Shown: positions 33,571 to 46,055, counted from the stretch's first letter. The stretch: DNA of 64,000 nt from Dipteris shenzhenensis (GCA_047967505.1 CM106538.1); one strand, 5' to 3'. Made by a program: numbers and translations. The notes: generated from the letters alone by a model not told the origin.

Positions 33571-35728
33571 GTGAGCAAGCAAACCCCATAGGGATGCTAG
33601 ATATTTGTTTGTATATGCTTCCCCCCAGAGTTAGATGCATATTGGTAAGTAGCCAAGTGTTGATTCTCACCAGCTCATACATCGACACTGAAGCGTTCTT
33701 GCTTCCCCTTTGATTGAGCCAATATGCCTCGTGGTTCTTTCTCAAGCCAATGAATCTTTTGTTGGTTTGTGAAAATGCTAGGGTGATTACTTTTTCCATA
33801 ATCTCCATCAATCCATCCTTGCCTTCTAGGGGGATGTTCTCGAAGCATTTTCCAATGTCTGCTGTAAACACTGAGCTTACTTTATGTGGTAAGTTTATGT
33901 TTGCATCATATACTGATTTTACAATCCAAAACGCCTTGGATGGAACAGGTCCTTGTTGATCTGGTCTTGTATCTTAGCACAAGTTATCATCAACGGTTCC
34001 AAGCATACCTTAAGGGTTGAGTAAATAAAAGATGCTATCTCCGAAAAGATGCATGCATGGGCATTTGTAATCTACCAAAAGGTATTCTTATGTGCTTTGT
34101 ATGTGCACATTAAGTAGGGTAGTGAGTATCACTCAATCGGTGGGCAAACATGGAATTTTGTTATTTCCCTGGCCAGTCGGTCAAGGATGTTGCCCTCTTG
34201 GACCAGTGTGAAGTCCTTGCTATTCAGTCTCTCCTCTACTAGGTAGAAAATCAATCTTTTGCAATCAGATAAAGGCCGGGGTGGATGCTGACTTATCTCT
34301 AGATGTAATCAGGAAATTGGTGCTCAGCCATTCCATATTAGTCATTGCTTCTTTAGAGTAAGAGAAGGTTGAGGGGTTCCCTTATTTGGGAATCTAGATT
34401 CAATCAAGCTTTCTAAGAAGTCCCTTGCATAGTGTTTGAAGGGTATTGTAAGTTGATCAAGATGATCCATGGTCTGCTTTCTTATGTATGTGGTTAGTTT
34501 GGACAATGCTTCCATCAAAGTATCGAGTGCCCCATCAAAATTAATTTGCTCTTGAGGGATGTGGTTTAGTCCTTTTTTTACCTCTCCCCTTAGATGTACG
34601 TTCCGAATCAAATTTGTGTCCAATGCTGCTACGTGATCCCAAGTAGGATTAATAAATTGGGTAAACTCCGATTCTGAGCAGTAGCAACGAAGAGGTCCTT
34701 TCTCCCTAAAGGTGAGCCAGGGTTTCATCATCCAGGCCCCAATGTTGTCCTTAAAAGCCCAGCTTATCGTTACTTCATCCATTATGGAGTACTCTCTTTG
34801 GAGATCATATTTAAGAAGGAAGCAGCTAACTACTTTCTTTATTGAAAAACAGTCCAAAAGGGGGTTGTCATATTTTAAGGTCATAAACTTTTTCCTCTCT
34901 ATTATTTTTTGATTAACTGAAGAAAGGGTTCCATGTGGGAGGGTTACAATACCTTCTTCTATAGGTGTAGACCGTACGTGCATACATTCAGTCCATGTCA
35001 TCATATAGCAAGTGCTTCATCGGCATCTTGCTGTTGGCACTTTGTGTAACATAAATTGTCTTTCCTCCTCTAAGAATATTTGAGGATCTCACTTGTGTAT
35101 CACTTTTGTCCAAATGGACTGAACTTTCTGAAGATGGCTGCCATTCAATCCTTCTCGGGGGTGCAGAGTGCATTGGTTGAAAGTTTCTGCTCCTTCCAAA
35201 GCCTCCGCTCATCTGCTAAAATATGCCTCCCCATCTTGAGGATCTTGCTCTCCTAGGGCTGTTGAATTTGATGCCTCTGATTATTTTTTCTCCGTATGAG
35301 TATCCACCATCGGAAGGGTGGGGAAGTAATGGCATAGAAGGGCTCTTTGCCAAATTATTTACTGCTATGAGCATCAGTTCTCTGATATACATGAGAGTGA
35401 TTGAAGCTTTTCCAAATATCACCATGTCCGATGTCTTCATAAACAGCAAGGAAGAGTTAAAAGCATCTTTCAGTGGTCTTCCTGGGAAGAAGGCTGTCAA
35501 GTTATTCACAATGTACCAAATTGCATGGTCCAACCATAGTGGTTGGGCTTTGCAATCCATTTTTTCTTCATTGCATCTACATTTCACATAGGGTCTGCCA
35601 ATGTTGAAGATGTCGTTGATGTACTTATTGGTCCTCTTTTCTGCCTTAGATATTTTGCTCTTGCATCTTCCAAATACCCCCATTGTTGATGGGCATCTGC
35701 CTGAAGCAAATAGAGACATGGGGGGAAA
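33571..35728 (-). pseudogene. Penelope-like retroelement, copy C (truncated at both ends)
   Basis: On the minus strand from 35728: the Cys-rich segment YVKCRCNEEKMDC, an RG-poor version of the basic stretch, the CYCSESEFTQF..WDHV..GLNHIP block, the KAHKNTF segment, FTADIGKCFENIPLEG (about 33830-33871) and the start of motif B (IPMGFACSP), where the sequence breaks at 33571 into block X'. Motif C, the C terminus and the 3' stem-loop are deleted (about 780 bp compared with B, 26011-26790). The 5' end stops at a junction after GGGGGGAAA near 35728. It is close in sequence to B and retains the 420 bp that B lost. Confidence 0.68.
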
Positions 35729-37976
35729 TCTTATAAGCCTATAGCCCATCACTATCAGAGACACCCAAACCTCCTTTAGTCTTTTTTCTACACAAGTTAT
35801 AGCCCATCACTAAAGGGATTCCACGTCTTTTTCCTCTTTTTCAACCACATTGAAATGGAGGTGGGCTGGATGTTATTTCAAATCCAAATATACTTTTCTA
35901 AAACAAAGGCATTTCATACTCCCCTAGAGCTAGGGCGTAGCTACTTGTAGAGCAAGAAGAGCATACAACTAGCTGGCTAAAGCCATAATTGGCATGAAAC
36001 TCATTTCTAGGAGCCATGTTATAAGCATAATATATTCAAAAGATAGAATAAAATGATAGTATCTTATTCTCCAATCATCATGTTAATATCCACCAACTAA
36101 ATGGCAATCCATCATGACTACCTTATGTGTCTCCAAAATAATCGGCCCTGCATAATGCTCGAATGTCCAAAGGCTCAAAGAACCAAGAGTTTAGCATCCT
36201 CTCGAGACGTCTCCATGACCTATGGCATAGTGGACAGGAGGATTCTCTCATTGTCCCCATGTGTTCCAATGCTTTGAATATTCAGTCAACAAGAAGGAAA
36301 AGCATTCCGAGTAAGAAAAGTCCATTCAAGCAAAAAAAGAAAGGTTTTAGTGGAGTCTATACTTCCTTGATTTTTTGTAATACAAGGTTTTAGTGTAGTC
36401 TATACTTTATTTTTGTAATACAAAGGTACTTCCTTATCTTTCCATATATATACATGAATGAGGTTGAAAAGGGAAATGTATATGGAAATCCTTAATGACA
36501 ACTTTTAAGGAATAAATCATTCTACATTTCACACCTTGAAAAGACTTTTCTATCTCACCCCCCCAAAAGAAAATTATAAGCAAGACATATTCAAAAGGCA
36601 GAATAAGTTGGTACTATCTTATTCTCGCATCATCATGTTGATATCCACCAACATTAGTCAATAAATGGCAATCCATTATGATTACCTTATGCATCTCCAA
36701 AATAATCGGTCCTACAAAGATCAGTCATTTGGGAGTCAAACCTTTATTCTCCCATGATATAGGGAGATATAAAAGGCTTAAAAAGGGTCTTCAATTAGAG
36801 GACAAGGTTTCCTCAATGTCATAGGCTCCTCAACATGTGTAAAAGAAAAAGGTTTTCTCAATGTCATAGGCTCCTCAACATATGTAAAACACACTAAAAG
36901 CACAAGTAGAAGATACCGCACCAAATGGTAAATCTAAAATATAGAGAAATCAAAAGGTTATACATCCTTAGCTCTTAAAAATATTTGTCCACATACAGGT
37001 CCCTATCCTATCTCATGATTCTTCTTGAAAAAAAAATATAATGTAGATGAAGCTTTTTGAGAAGGGATCCATGCCTTTGATGTAAAACAATGCTCTTTCT
37101 AGTCATAAACAACTAGCCACAATTGGGTATAAAGGATTCTATAGATATCGAGTAAGAACATCAACTATCTAGGAGTCTCCCATGAATCCTAAGCCATAAG
37201 AAGATCATGGACACTAGTCATTGCAGGCTTCATTTTAAGGTATTGTTGATGCATTATATACACTATGCTAATAATAAATAATCCCAACATGGAATCTTTG
37301 GTGCTATAGAGCCCAAAGCATTCATGTTTTGAATCATAAAGTTCCACCAAACATGGAGAAGAAAAGTAGTTTATAGCACTGTAGCCAAAAATCCCAACAT
37401 GAGCCCTAAATTTTCTCCTAAATGCAGTAGCAAGACATTTTAATGTATGCCGGTGTTGCCAAAGAGAAGTTGAGCCATTTTAGAATGGAAATCTTCATCG
37501 TGGCCTCTCTGGCTTTTCACTCACTCTTCATTAGGAACTACAGAGATTACTATCAAGCAACATAACCTACAAAAAATCATCTTAATCATATTTCCTTACC
37601 AACGTAGTTCAGTAAGCATCCATTATGTGAGAAAATTCTCAAGCATATCGTTAGTGACAATTGAACTCAGTGTGGTAAAAATACCTTCACAGTGTAGGAC
37701 AAAACACTTTCCATTGGCGTTCCACATAGTATGGAAGGAAAAAGCATAAGTGGAATAAATTATCTACCTATTATACAATAAAAGTGCAAGAGCATGTACA
37801 TCAAGTTTCAAGCTCATATATTCATGTCCAAGTTTGAGATGAAAAAAATCAATGAAGAGCATTTACATCAATGGCTTCATCTTGAGCCAAGTCTAGTGCA
37901 CCAAACAAGTCTATCTCCAACTCTATATTGAATTGATCTTCTATATCATCATCATACTTTGGCATCGTACGTTCAC
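35729..37976. other. Intergenic with local repeats, no gene recognised
   Basis: AT-rich. Holds a diverged direct repeat (36019-36155 and 36574-36720), a short tandem near 36340-36430 (AAGGTTTTAGTG(G/T)AGTCTATACTT) and another at 36803-36895 (CTCAATGTCATAGGCTCCTCAACAT). No coding region supported. Confidence 0.6.
36019..36720. repeat. Diverged direct repeat pair, approx. 140 bp, 555 bp apart
   Basis: Copies at 36019-36155 and 36574-36720 share TTATAAGCA, ATATTCAAAAG, ATCATCATGTT, ATATCCACCAAC, AAATGGCAATCCAT and CTCCAAAATAATCGG in the same order. Confidence 0.8.
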
Positions 37977-38456
37977 CTAAGACTTGATCATCTTCTTCAT
38001 AAAGTGTGGTGATTCTTGATGATCATCATCTTCTTCCTCAATATTGTGATCTCCATCTTCCTCCCATACGATGTCATTATGTACATCTTCCTCTTGGCTC
38101 ATATTGTGATCTTCATCTTCTTCGCTAGATCCATCTGGATCAATTGAATCTGGCATTGGTAATGGCATCTCCATATCCACATCTCTATCTTCAAAAAATT
38201 TCTTACTTCGTGGTGCAACGTGGATCACGTACCACCATCTTGGATCAGAACGATCTAGATGAAAAACCACCTATGTTGAAGATGCGTGCCAAAAGCCATC
38301 AATTATATATATGAAATTATGCTTAAGTACATGTACCAATCGATCTTTAAAACGAAAGCTTTGATTAATTAAATCATTAGTATGCACACTTGCTCACAAT
38401 GCTCAGGAAGAATAAAAATATCACTTTCATCGGTCCAAAGTTTGGTGGAGTCTATT
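37977..38456 (-). pseudogene. CACTA (En/Spm) transposase-region fragment, DUF4216-like
   Basis: The minus strand reads TKLWTDESDIFILPEHCEQV (about 38390-38450), then after a stop-containing gap DPRWWYVIHVAPRSKKFFED (about 38170-38250) and an acidic tail (SSEEDEDHN and repeats). The order of a seemingly EQV-type strand, a WYV(I/V) strand and an APR.FF segment matches the domain found near the end of plant CACTA transposase proteins. The acidic, His/Asp-rich tail is also common there. There is no TIR (CACTA) nearby that I can see, so it is a fragment. Alternative: an unrelated acidic protein. Confidence 0.5.
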
Positions 38457-39400
38457 GCAAAGAAACCAAAATGAGAAATTCAAAACTCCTAACATTTCAA
38501 ATGTGCTCATAGACATCAAGAAAGAACAACAGGTAGAGGGGCATGCCTCGTGTGGAAAAGAAGACAATGAACAACTATTCGATGGAAGTCGATTGGAAGA
38601 TGACAACTCCTTGGAGGATGTTGGGGATCAAGAATATGACGAGGATGAAATGTTGGACAACGTAAAAAAGTAGTAGGCAGTGGCGTGCATGAATGTGTGT
38701 GTGTGTGTGCACACGCGCATTCGTTAGAGAACTCTTTTCTTCATTGTTCCCTGATTTGTCTTGAAGCCTTATAAGTGGTCAAATTACCCAAAATAAATAT
38801 AATCATTACAATATATTAGAGTGTGTCTAGCACTGATTGTGATACAATTTGTAAGGAATCATATTTTATATAAGTATAAAACTATTAGCATATCCATCAA
38901 AACGAGACCATTTGGTATATGCATCAGTTATCGATGAAATGATCTAGGCATAGGAAAACATAGTCTTCAAGAGCTCCCAAGAACGGCTTTGGTCGAAGCG
39001 TGAGTCATGTCCCCAATGAGTAGCATGCCTTGATGAAAGGTGAGCAGTAAGTTTGGTGACATGCATGTTAGACTAAACGAATTCAGACAGTAAACTCGCT
39101 AGATCTGGGGAGTTGACTAGAAATTACAGCAAGGGTGAACACACAGATAGTGGTGAAAAGCTCGACACAGATAGCGGTGAGAGGGTCATTGAGGCAATTG
39201 AGATTATATCAGGGCTAAAGTCTAAACTACCTGATAGCTTTGATGGAGAGCAAATGGAGGATGACATAGTACTAGGTAGCCTTCTCCCTACGAGGACAAA
39301 GAAGATGAAATTTCATCAAATAGTTACTAAGTGGTATTTGATTGATCCTAGCAAATGCCCAACCCCAAATGTTAGGACCAAATCGTCTATGAAATGACAT
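38457..39400 (+). other. Two short acidic + strand frames of unknown origin
   Basis: 38455-38673 encodes 72 residues ending in an acidic stretch (EDVGDQEYDEDEMLDNVKK). 39113-39397 encodes 94 residues including SGLKSKLPDSFDGEQMEDD. Both have start codons and plausible composition but no domain I recognise. They may be the opposite-strand remainder of the transposon region or chance frames. A TG/CA-type tract lies at 38693-38718. Confidence 0.25.
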
Positions 39401-42400
39401 TGTATGAGAGCTGGTCTCGCAAGTTTTAAATGAAACTCTTTTTGCAATTTATGTTCTTGTTTTTTTTATAATTTACCTTCTTGTTTTTTAATGAAATTAT
39501 TTTTGCAACTTATCGTCCTTGTTTTTTCAATGAAATTCTTTTTGCAATTCATCAACTCAAGTATGATGCATTTGAGCCCGAAAGATGGTATGATAAATCT
39601 TAAAGGATGAGGAAAGCAAAAAATCCTCTCTAGAAAAGATCCAATCATACTTGCAAAATCAGGATCTAAAAAGAGAAATACTAAATCTAGAGAGAGAAGG
39701 ACTAAAAGCATACATTTTTTGAGGTCCCCCCACTAAGAGTAGAGACCAACATGTATAAATATTTTTCAATGGAATGAAGCTCCCGCTCTTTGGGATTCAG
39801 TGTTTAAGCTCACTATTGTGTTCATGTGATTGATCTCCATTGCATCCATGCTCTCTTACACTATCGTGTTCTAGCATGCCCTTACCCTTGCACTCCCTAC
39901 CCTCGTACTCCCTCCTCCTCCTCCTCCTCCTTCCTCCTCCCATTGCAATATCCAAAAATAAAAGAGGCAAAGTTTGAGTAATATTATCCATCCAGCATCC
40001 TTAGGAAAAATGATAACCTGTCTCGGGCTGGAACTAGGGGTCAAGAAGTAGAATGGCTATTTGATAGAGGGCAAAGACATCTAGAGGCCTTAGAGTTGTT
40101 TGATAGACTTGACAGTCAACCTTGGGAAGAGGTCCTCTGCCTTGGATAGTCCTCCTAAAAAGATGTATTGGTTTTCCTATTTTGGTGTGTGGCTTCCTAA
40201 CATGTCCTGTTATGAAGCCAAGGGGGGATGTACTATGGGAGCCATATATTTTCCCTCTCCACGTGGACAAACATTGTGACCAAAGCACGCATTGGAAATC
40301 CATATTAATGCACAGAGAGAAAGCATACCATGGTCTTTTTTCTTTTCTTTTGGCCTTTGGAGCAAGTCAAGTACCAATCAGAACATCCTCCTTATGAATC
40401 TTTGGACATTCAACAACATGTTCCATTGCTCCACATTATGTCATGGGACCCCATTGGTTACCACAACTAAAGATATAGTCTCCATGGGGCACTCCAGTAT
40501 GGTACCAAAAGCTTCTCTTATCAAAGTAGCAAGGGAGAAAAGTGACTATGAGAGAGTGGCGTTAAGTATAACATGCGGAGTGACGATGCTCCCACTAGCT
40601 TGTGAGTGTGTTGGCTGCTCCCACCAGCTCCTTTGGATGTGTTCTCTACTACAAGACTCCCTTTGATGACATGCATCAAGCGAGGGCACCCTCTTTCTTG
40701 CTTTTTGTTCAAAGGGGTTAAGACAAAGGTGCATGTCTTCCCTCCAAAATTATACAAAGAGGGGGGAATAAAGGCATTCAAACCACATGCCCTTTTCTCT
40801 CTACTCCACTATATGTCCAAACATTCCACTCATCCATGGATAATACCATTCCACTACCCTTCGTTGAGAGTTTAAAGGGAAAAACCAAGATCCCTTACCA
40901 ATAGATGATAAGGGGTACAAAAACTCAACTTGCCTTTGACATGCTTTTATAGGGCTTAGAACATGTCATTTCATACGTATCTTGGTATTCTCAAGGCATA
41001 AATCCCACAAGTATTATGCCAACCCATTCTGGAGGGCAAAGTGGGACAAAGTGGCATCCATATCCCTTCAATGTCATTGGGGCCACCAATTGTAGGCACA
41101 AGCATTCAAACCACATGCCCTTTTCCCTCTCCTCCACCATATGTCCAAACATTCCACTCATCCATGGATAATACCATTCCATTACCCTTCCTTGAGAGTT
41201 TAGAGGGATAAACCAAGATACCTTTCCAATAGATGATAAGGGGTACAAAAACTTAACTTGCCTTTGACATGCTTTTGTAGGGCTTAGAACATGTCATTTC
41301 ATACGTATCTTGGTATTGTCAAGGTAGAAATCCCACAAGTATTATGCCAACCCATTCTGGAGGGCAAAGTGGCATCCATATCCCTTCAATGTCACTAGGG
41401 CCACCAATTGTAGGCACACCCAAGGGTCATAGAGGTCCTCGACAGGATAGGTTGTGTGTGTGTGTGTGTTTTAGCTCGAGGGTTTCGATTTTTCGAGCGA
41501 AATCCCCCGAGCGACGAGTAGACAAAAGGTGGGAGGGGTCAAAATATATAGGCTCATGTCATTTTTGGGGAGCACAAAATTCCAAATTATTTCAAGTAAT
41601 ATGTAATTAAATATGAAATATTGATGAATAGACATAGATATAAATATACCTTTATATAATGTGTATATAATAAACATGTATAATGTCCAAGTGGTGCCTT
41701 ATTTTATGACTTTCAAATATCCTTTCTTTTCCTTTCACCATTGGCTGGATCATGGAATTTTGAGCAAATATCCTCTTTATAGTTCCTTAGGATGAGCTAA
41801 GAAAAATATATAATGCCTTCTTAATAGACCTAAGTGTATTTTTCCAAAGGAATATGATTTGAAGAGCTTTCCCCAACCCTATTCCACTATCGGAATACCC
41901 TTGGAGAGCCTACAAAGAAGGGGTCATAACTTTTTCTCCTTAGCTCGGATTCAGGAGCTGTAAAAAGGATCTATGCAATGGTAGGATTAAAGTCATAATT
42001 TGTATTGGTATAAAAGAGATAAGTTGGAAATTTCTAGATGTATATGAAAGTTACAACTTCTCCCTAATTCATATTATTGTAGGAAGGAGTTCAGTAGGGG
42101 CCACATATCCTTAAAAGTAATTAGGTTTGGAGAATTGGGAATATTTTGAAAATCCCTCCCTTGCCTTCCCATATTTGATAATGTATTATAGATTATTCTA
42201 GGATCTTTTTCCTACTCATCCAAGGAATATTGTATATAGTGTTACATGAGAGCTTCTCAATACTTCTTGAATATGGGATTGCTAAAGCTAAGGGAAACTC
42301 TTTTAAATCAATTGAATTACCATAATGCTCAAAAGAGTATATGGTAGGTAGGGATTTATAGGAGTTTCTAAAGTGTTGACTATTTGTTTAAATATAGTTG

Positions 42401-42479
42401 ATGTTCTCCAAAATGAGGGTTATAATGATAATAAGTAATATATGGCTCCATAAATCATAAATTAAGAAAGAATTGTATA
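39401..42479. other. Intergenic with tandem and simple repeats
   Basis: Holds a local repeat of TTTTTAATGAAATT(A/C)TTTTTGCAA at 39430-39550, a TCC-type microsatellite (39911-39940), a 328-bp tandem duplication (40773-41418), a TG tract at 41453-41469 and a small hairpin at 41474-41512. The frames seen at 40.0-40.9 kb show no domain and lie partly in the duplicated unit. Confidence 0.55.
40773..41418. repeat. 328-bp tandem duplication
   Basis: GCATTCAAACCACATGCCC starts at 40774 and again at 41102. Both copies run through GATGATAAGGGGTACAAAAA and end CCACCAATTGTAGGCACA. Identity is high, with one small internal indel (GTGGGACAAA present only in the first copy). Confidence 0.92.
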
Positions 42480-43260
42480 TTCCTTACTAGAGATTAGCAG
42501 ATGCAGTAAAGAAGGAGCACTTTGCAACCACAATGGAGGACCCGGTTCATGCAATATGGGCTACCACACTTTGCTACATATGAAGAACTAAAGGTATCTT
42601 TCTTGGGAAGATTTCACAAGGAAAAAACACTGGAGGCAGTGCTTAAAAGACTTCATAACATGAAGCAAAAATATTTGCTAGTGGAAGATTATGCATAGAA
42701 ATTTGTATCGAAGGCTGGCAACACCACAGAGGCCTTCTGAAGAATAGTTAGGAGACTATTTCTGCAAAGGGTTCAACAAGGAGTTGCAGACCGCATTAGC
42801 AAGCCATGAGACCAACTTGCTGGAGAAAATGATTTTATTAACTTGGTGGAAGCTGCTCAAAGGGCAAAGAAAAGAAGGTAAAGAAGAAAAAGCACAATGA
42901 CTCTGATTCTAAATCAGAAGAAGAGGAAGATTTTGACTCGGATAGTGAGGAGAGTGATAGTTCAGAAGATGACAAATCCGATGAAGATTTGGATGAGGAA
43001 GGAAAAGGAAAGAAGAGGAAGAAAAAATGAAAAGACAAGAAGCCCAAAACAAAGGGGAAAACCAAGAAAAAAGAGCCAAGAAGTCTTAAAGGAGACTCTA
43101 AACTTGAGAAGATAATTAAGGAACAATTGAAAAGTATGGGAGTAGAATCAAAGAAAGAAAAGGTACCATGTGACTACTATGGGAAAGATAATCATGATAA
43201 AGAAAAGTGTTGGTATAATCCAAGTTATAGGGGGAGGTTACCTCCTCATCTGTAGCTAGC
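42480..43260 (+). pseudogene. gypsy gag relic
   Basis: The gag matrix/capsid-like segment includes ELKVSFLGRFHKEKTLEAVL and LHNMKQKYLLVEDYA, typical of the Retrotrans_gag domain, followed by an acidic/basic low-complexity linker (42880-43090) and a zinc knuckle VPCDYYGKDNHDKEKCWYNP near 43165-43225. The second Cys of the knuckle is Tyr. Several stops (for example near 42697 and 43028) break the frame. Confidence 0.75.
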
Positions 43261-44092
43261 AGCACAAGCTGCGCAAATAGTAGTCGGTTAATCAAGTGGG
43301 AGCACAACCAAACCCAAGATATAACAATGCAGCACTAGAAGACAATAGAACCAGAACTAGAATATGCAACAAAGACAAAATAGTCAAGCATGCACGTATT
43401 GTGGGCTTGAGGATGGACATCGTCAAGGTCCTAAGTGTGAGTTGTGGTGTAAACATAGAAATGAGAGAGGCATACCCATTGTGGATTTCACCCCAGACTT
43501 AATGCAAACCCACCACCACAACCACCAACAAGGGTAAATGTGGTCATTTTGGAGACAATTGTGGAGGAGTCCAAAGAGATCTTCCAAATGAGATTACGAG
43601 AATAGTCACAAAGATTCATGGTCAACATGATATTCAGTATCGTAAATGTCAGTGTGATTGCTTAGAATGTCGAAAGGAAGCTGAGGTGTCCATGGTTCAG
43701 CCAAATGCTTAGGCATTAGTACTTACAAGAGGAGCTAAGGCTCAAGTTCAACCAAAACATCCACTGGCATTTGATCCGAAACAATTGGTGGATTGGGAGG
43801 AGCAGCAAGAAGTTAGGGATGCAGCCTTAAGGGCTATATATAAAGCAAATGAAGCAAATAAAGATAAAGGAGAGGAGTCCAGTAAAGGAAACAAGGATCT
43901 AACATAGTTTTGACAGTCTCACGGGAGAACAGTCAAAACATAGTCTGACAATAGTTAGATGTAGATCGGATGAAGGAAGATAATGACACTGATAAGGGTA
44001 ATGCTAGAATGGCACAAATCAAGCAAATAAACCAAAAACAAGTTCAATTTCAAGAAGAGGCTACCCAGAGTGACACAACATAGAAGAAAAAT

Positions 44093-44790
44093 TTGAAAAC
44101 TAGCATGATTGATTCAGATAGTGATCGGAACACAATTGGAAGCAATAAGGAGAAAATTGAAGGTAAGAAAGAAGAAAAGGAGACACCTAAAAGGGAGCAG
44201 AAGTTTTTGAGCATGGAGGAAGTACAAAAATCTAAAGTAAAGCCAAAAAATAATGAAGGCCAAGAGGAATTTTTTAGAGAATTGCTACACTCAAAGATTC
44301 ACATAACACTTGATCAATTGCTCAACTTGGTACCTACTTTTAAAGAACAGTTGTGCCAAAATTTCCATAAGGAACGACCCTCTATAGCTAAAGTGGGAGT
44401 AAGAATGGAAGATGAAGAAGATGTGGAAACATATACATCCATGGTGGAGGATGTTGATTATAAAGTACCTACAATAGATGTGGAATATAAAAGACAAATA
44501 ATTCTAAAAGTCCTCATTGATGGGGGATTTGATGTTAATATACTGTTAGAAGAGTTGTATAAGCACTTTTGTGACAACAATGAATTGGTCCCAGCACCTT
44601 TTCAAGTCATGATGGCTGATCAGAGGAGAATCCAGCCATTGGGTATGGTGAGAGGTCAGTAAATCAGTATATGGGGATTGACATTTACAATAAGTTTTGT
44701 GGTACTAAGAATGGAGGAAAAAGAAATTTCATACTTTATGCTATTGGGTAGGCCTTGGCTCCATGCTACAAGAGCTAAGCAGGATTGGGG
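44093..44790 (+). pseudogene. gypsy aspartic protease relic
   Basis: The frame at 44093-44662 contains a lysine/glutamate-rich linker and then VLIDGGFDVNILLEELYKHF, a retropepsin flap-like start in which the expected D-S/T-G-A reads D-G-G-F. After a stop it continues as FMLLGRPWLHATRA (about 44725-44780), the conserved segment that ends plant gypsy protease regions. Catalytic Asp is kept but the Ser/Thr is not. Confidence 0.75.
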
Positions 44791-44939
44791 AGCTGAAAGG
44801 ATTGCTGTCAGGAAGGGAAAGAACAAGCATAAAAGATGCTCCCAACCTGTTTATTATGCCAGTAGAGTGTTGACAAAAGCTAAAAAGAAAAAGTGTCAAC
44901 AGAACTTTCAGCCTTGTCAAAGAATTAAGCATAAAAAAT

Positions 44940-45530
44940 ATAGAACATACTATCCATAGGGTAATGGACAGGTTAAAAGTTCAAATAAGATCATTATGAA
45001 AGTTTTCAAGACACTAGAGAATAATCCTAAGGAATGGGATCATAAGTTAGATTCAGTTCTGTGGGCATTTAGAACAGCCTTCAAAGTAACCACAAGGATG
45101 ACTCCTTTCAGATTAATATATGGCACAGAGGCAGTTGTTCCAATGGAATTTATTGTGGGGAGCTTGAGGATTGCTACAGAACATAAGTTATCTCCTAAAG
45201 AATCCATGAATTTCAAAATTCAGTAATTGCTGAAGTTAGATGAGGATAGAATTATTAGCTCAGGCATTTCAGAGATCATTCAGAGAAGAAGCCAAGCTTG
45301 GATTAATAGGAATATAAAATTCAAACTATTCAAAAGATGTCATTTGGTGTTGATGTATAATTCTAATCTTGGACCTAATCTAGGAAAATTGAGACTGAGA
45401 TATGATGGACCTTATAGAATTGTGGAAGTACTCTTATCTGGGTTATGTGGGGCCTATAAGCCAAGCATGTCCATTAAAATTCCTCCATCCCCCCTTAACA
45501 ATATCCTTTATGGTCCCATCAATTTCTAGC
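44940..45530 (+). pseudogene. gypsy RNase H scrap and integrase C-terminal relic
   Basis: QPVYYASRVLTKA at about 44840-44880 is the RNase H-side motif. After a junction, GNGQV...NKIIMKVFKTL, WDHKLDSVLWAFRTAFKVTT and MTPFRLIYGTEAVVPMEF (about 44960-45150) are the end of the integrase core, and LRLRYDGPYRIVEVL (about 45385-45430) is its C-terminal domain. The D,D parts of the catalytic triad are deleted. Confidence 0.85.
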
Positions 45531-46005
45531 TACCAATCGTCATGTTTAGAAATCACTAGAAATGATGTATGTGTAAGGTTTCAAAAGCTTAGAATGAAAA
45601 ATGCATAACAGAGAGACGAAATCAAATACACAGAGATCTATAACTCTGAAAATACTCCACCGAATCGCACAAGAACTGACAGGTAGGGGTTTTTAGGCGT
45701 CCGGAACTCAATGGGATAGACGGTTTTGGAAACCATGGTCCCAATCCCACTATCCATTTATTCCTATTGATTAATAACCTTGGGGAAAAGGACATTCCAA
45801 ATTTACCAAATCCTATAGTACATATAAAGGACCAAAAAATTACAACACAGTGAAGGCACCTTTCTCTCCAACTTTCAATAATAATATCCAAGGTCATCAC
45901 ATTGTTGAACAAGTGCCAGGATACTCTTCTCCCATACCAATGTGGGGCTGTAGCATAAAAGTCATGTGGACCCATCATGCACATATGGGTCACAAGGGTC
46001 CACAA

Positions 46006-46006
46006 G

Positions 46007-46055
<49 letters not shown>

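Larger units (their letters stand above)
42480..45530 (+). mobile_element. Ty3/gypsy retrotransposon 1, internally deleted
   Basis: Order on the + strand: gag, zinc knuckle, protease, a scrap of the RT/RNase H region and the C-terminal part of integrase. Integrase follows RT, so this is gypsy order. Nearly all of RT, RNase H and the integrase core are absent (only about 200 bp lies between protease and the integrase tail). LTRs were not identified. Confidence 0.8.

Noticed and set aside
42838-43065. Minus-strand Ser-rich frame within gypsy gag
   Set aside because: It is the reverse of the acidic/lysine-rich linker of gag on the + strand.
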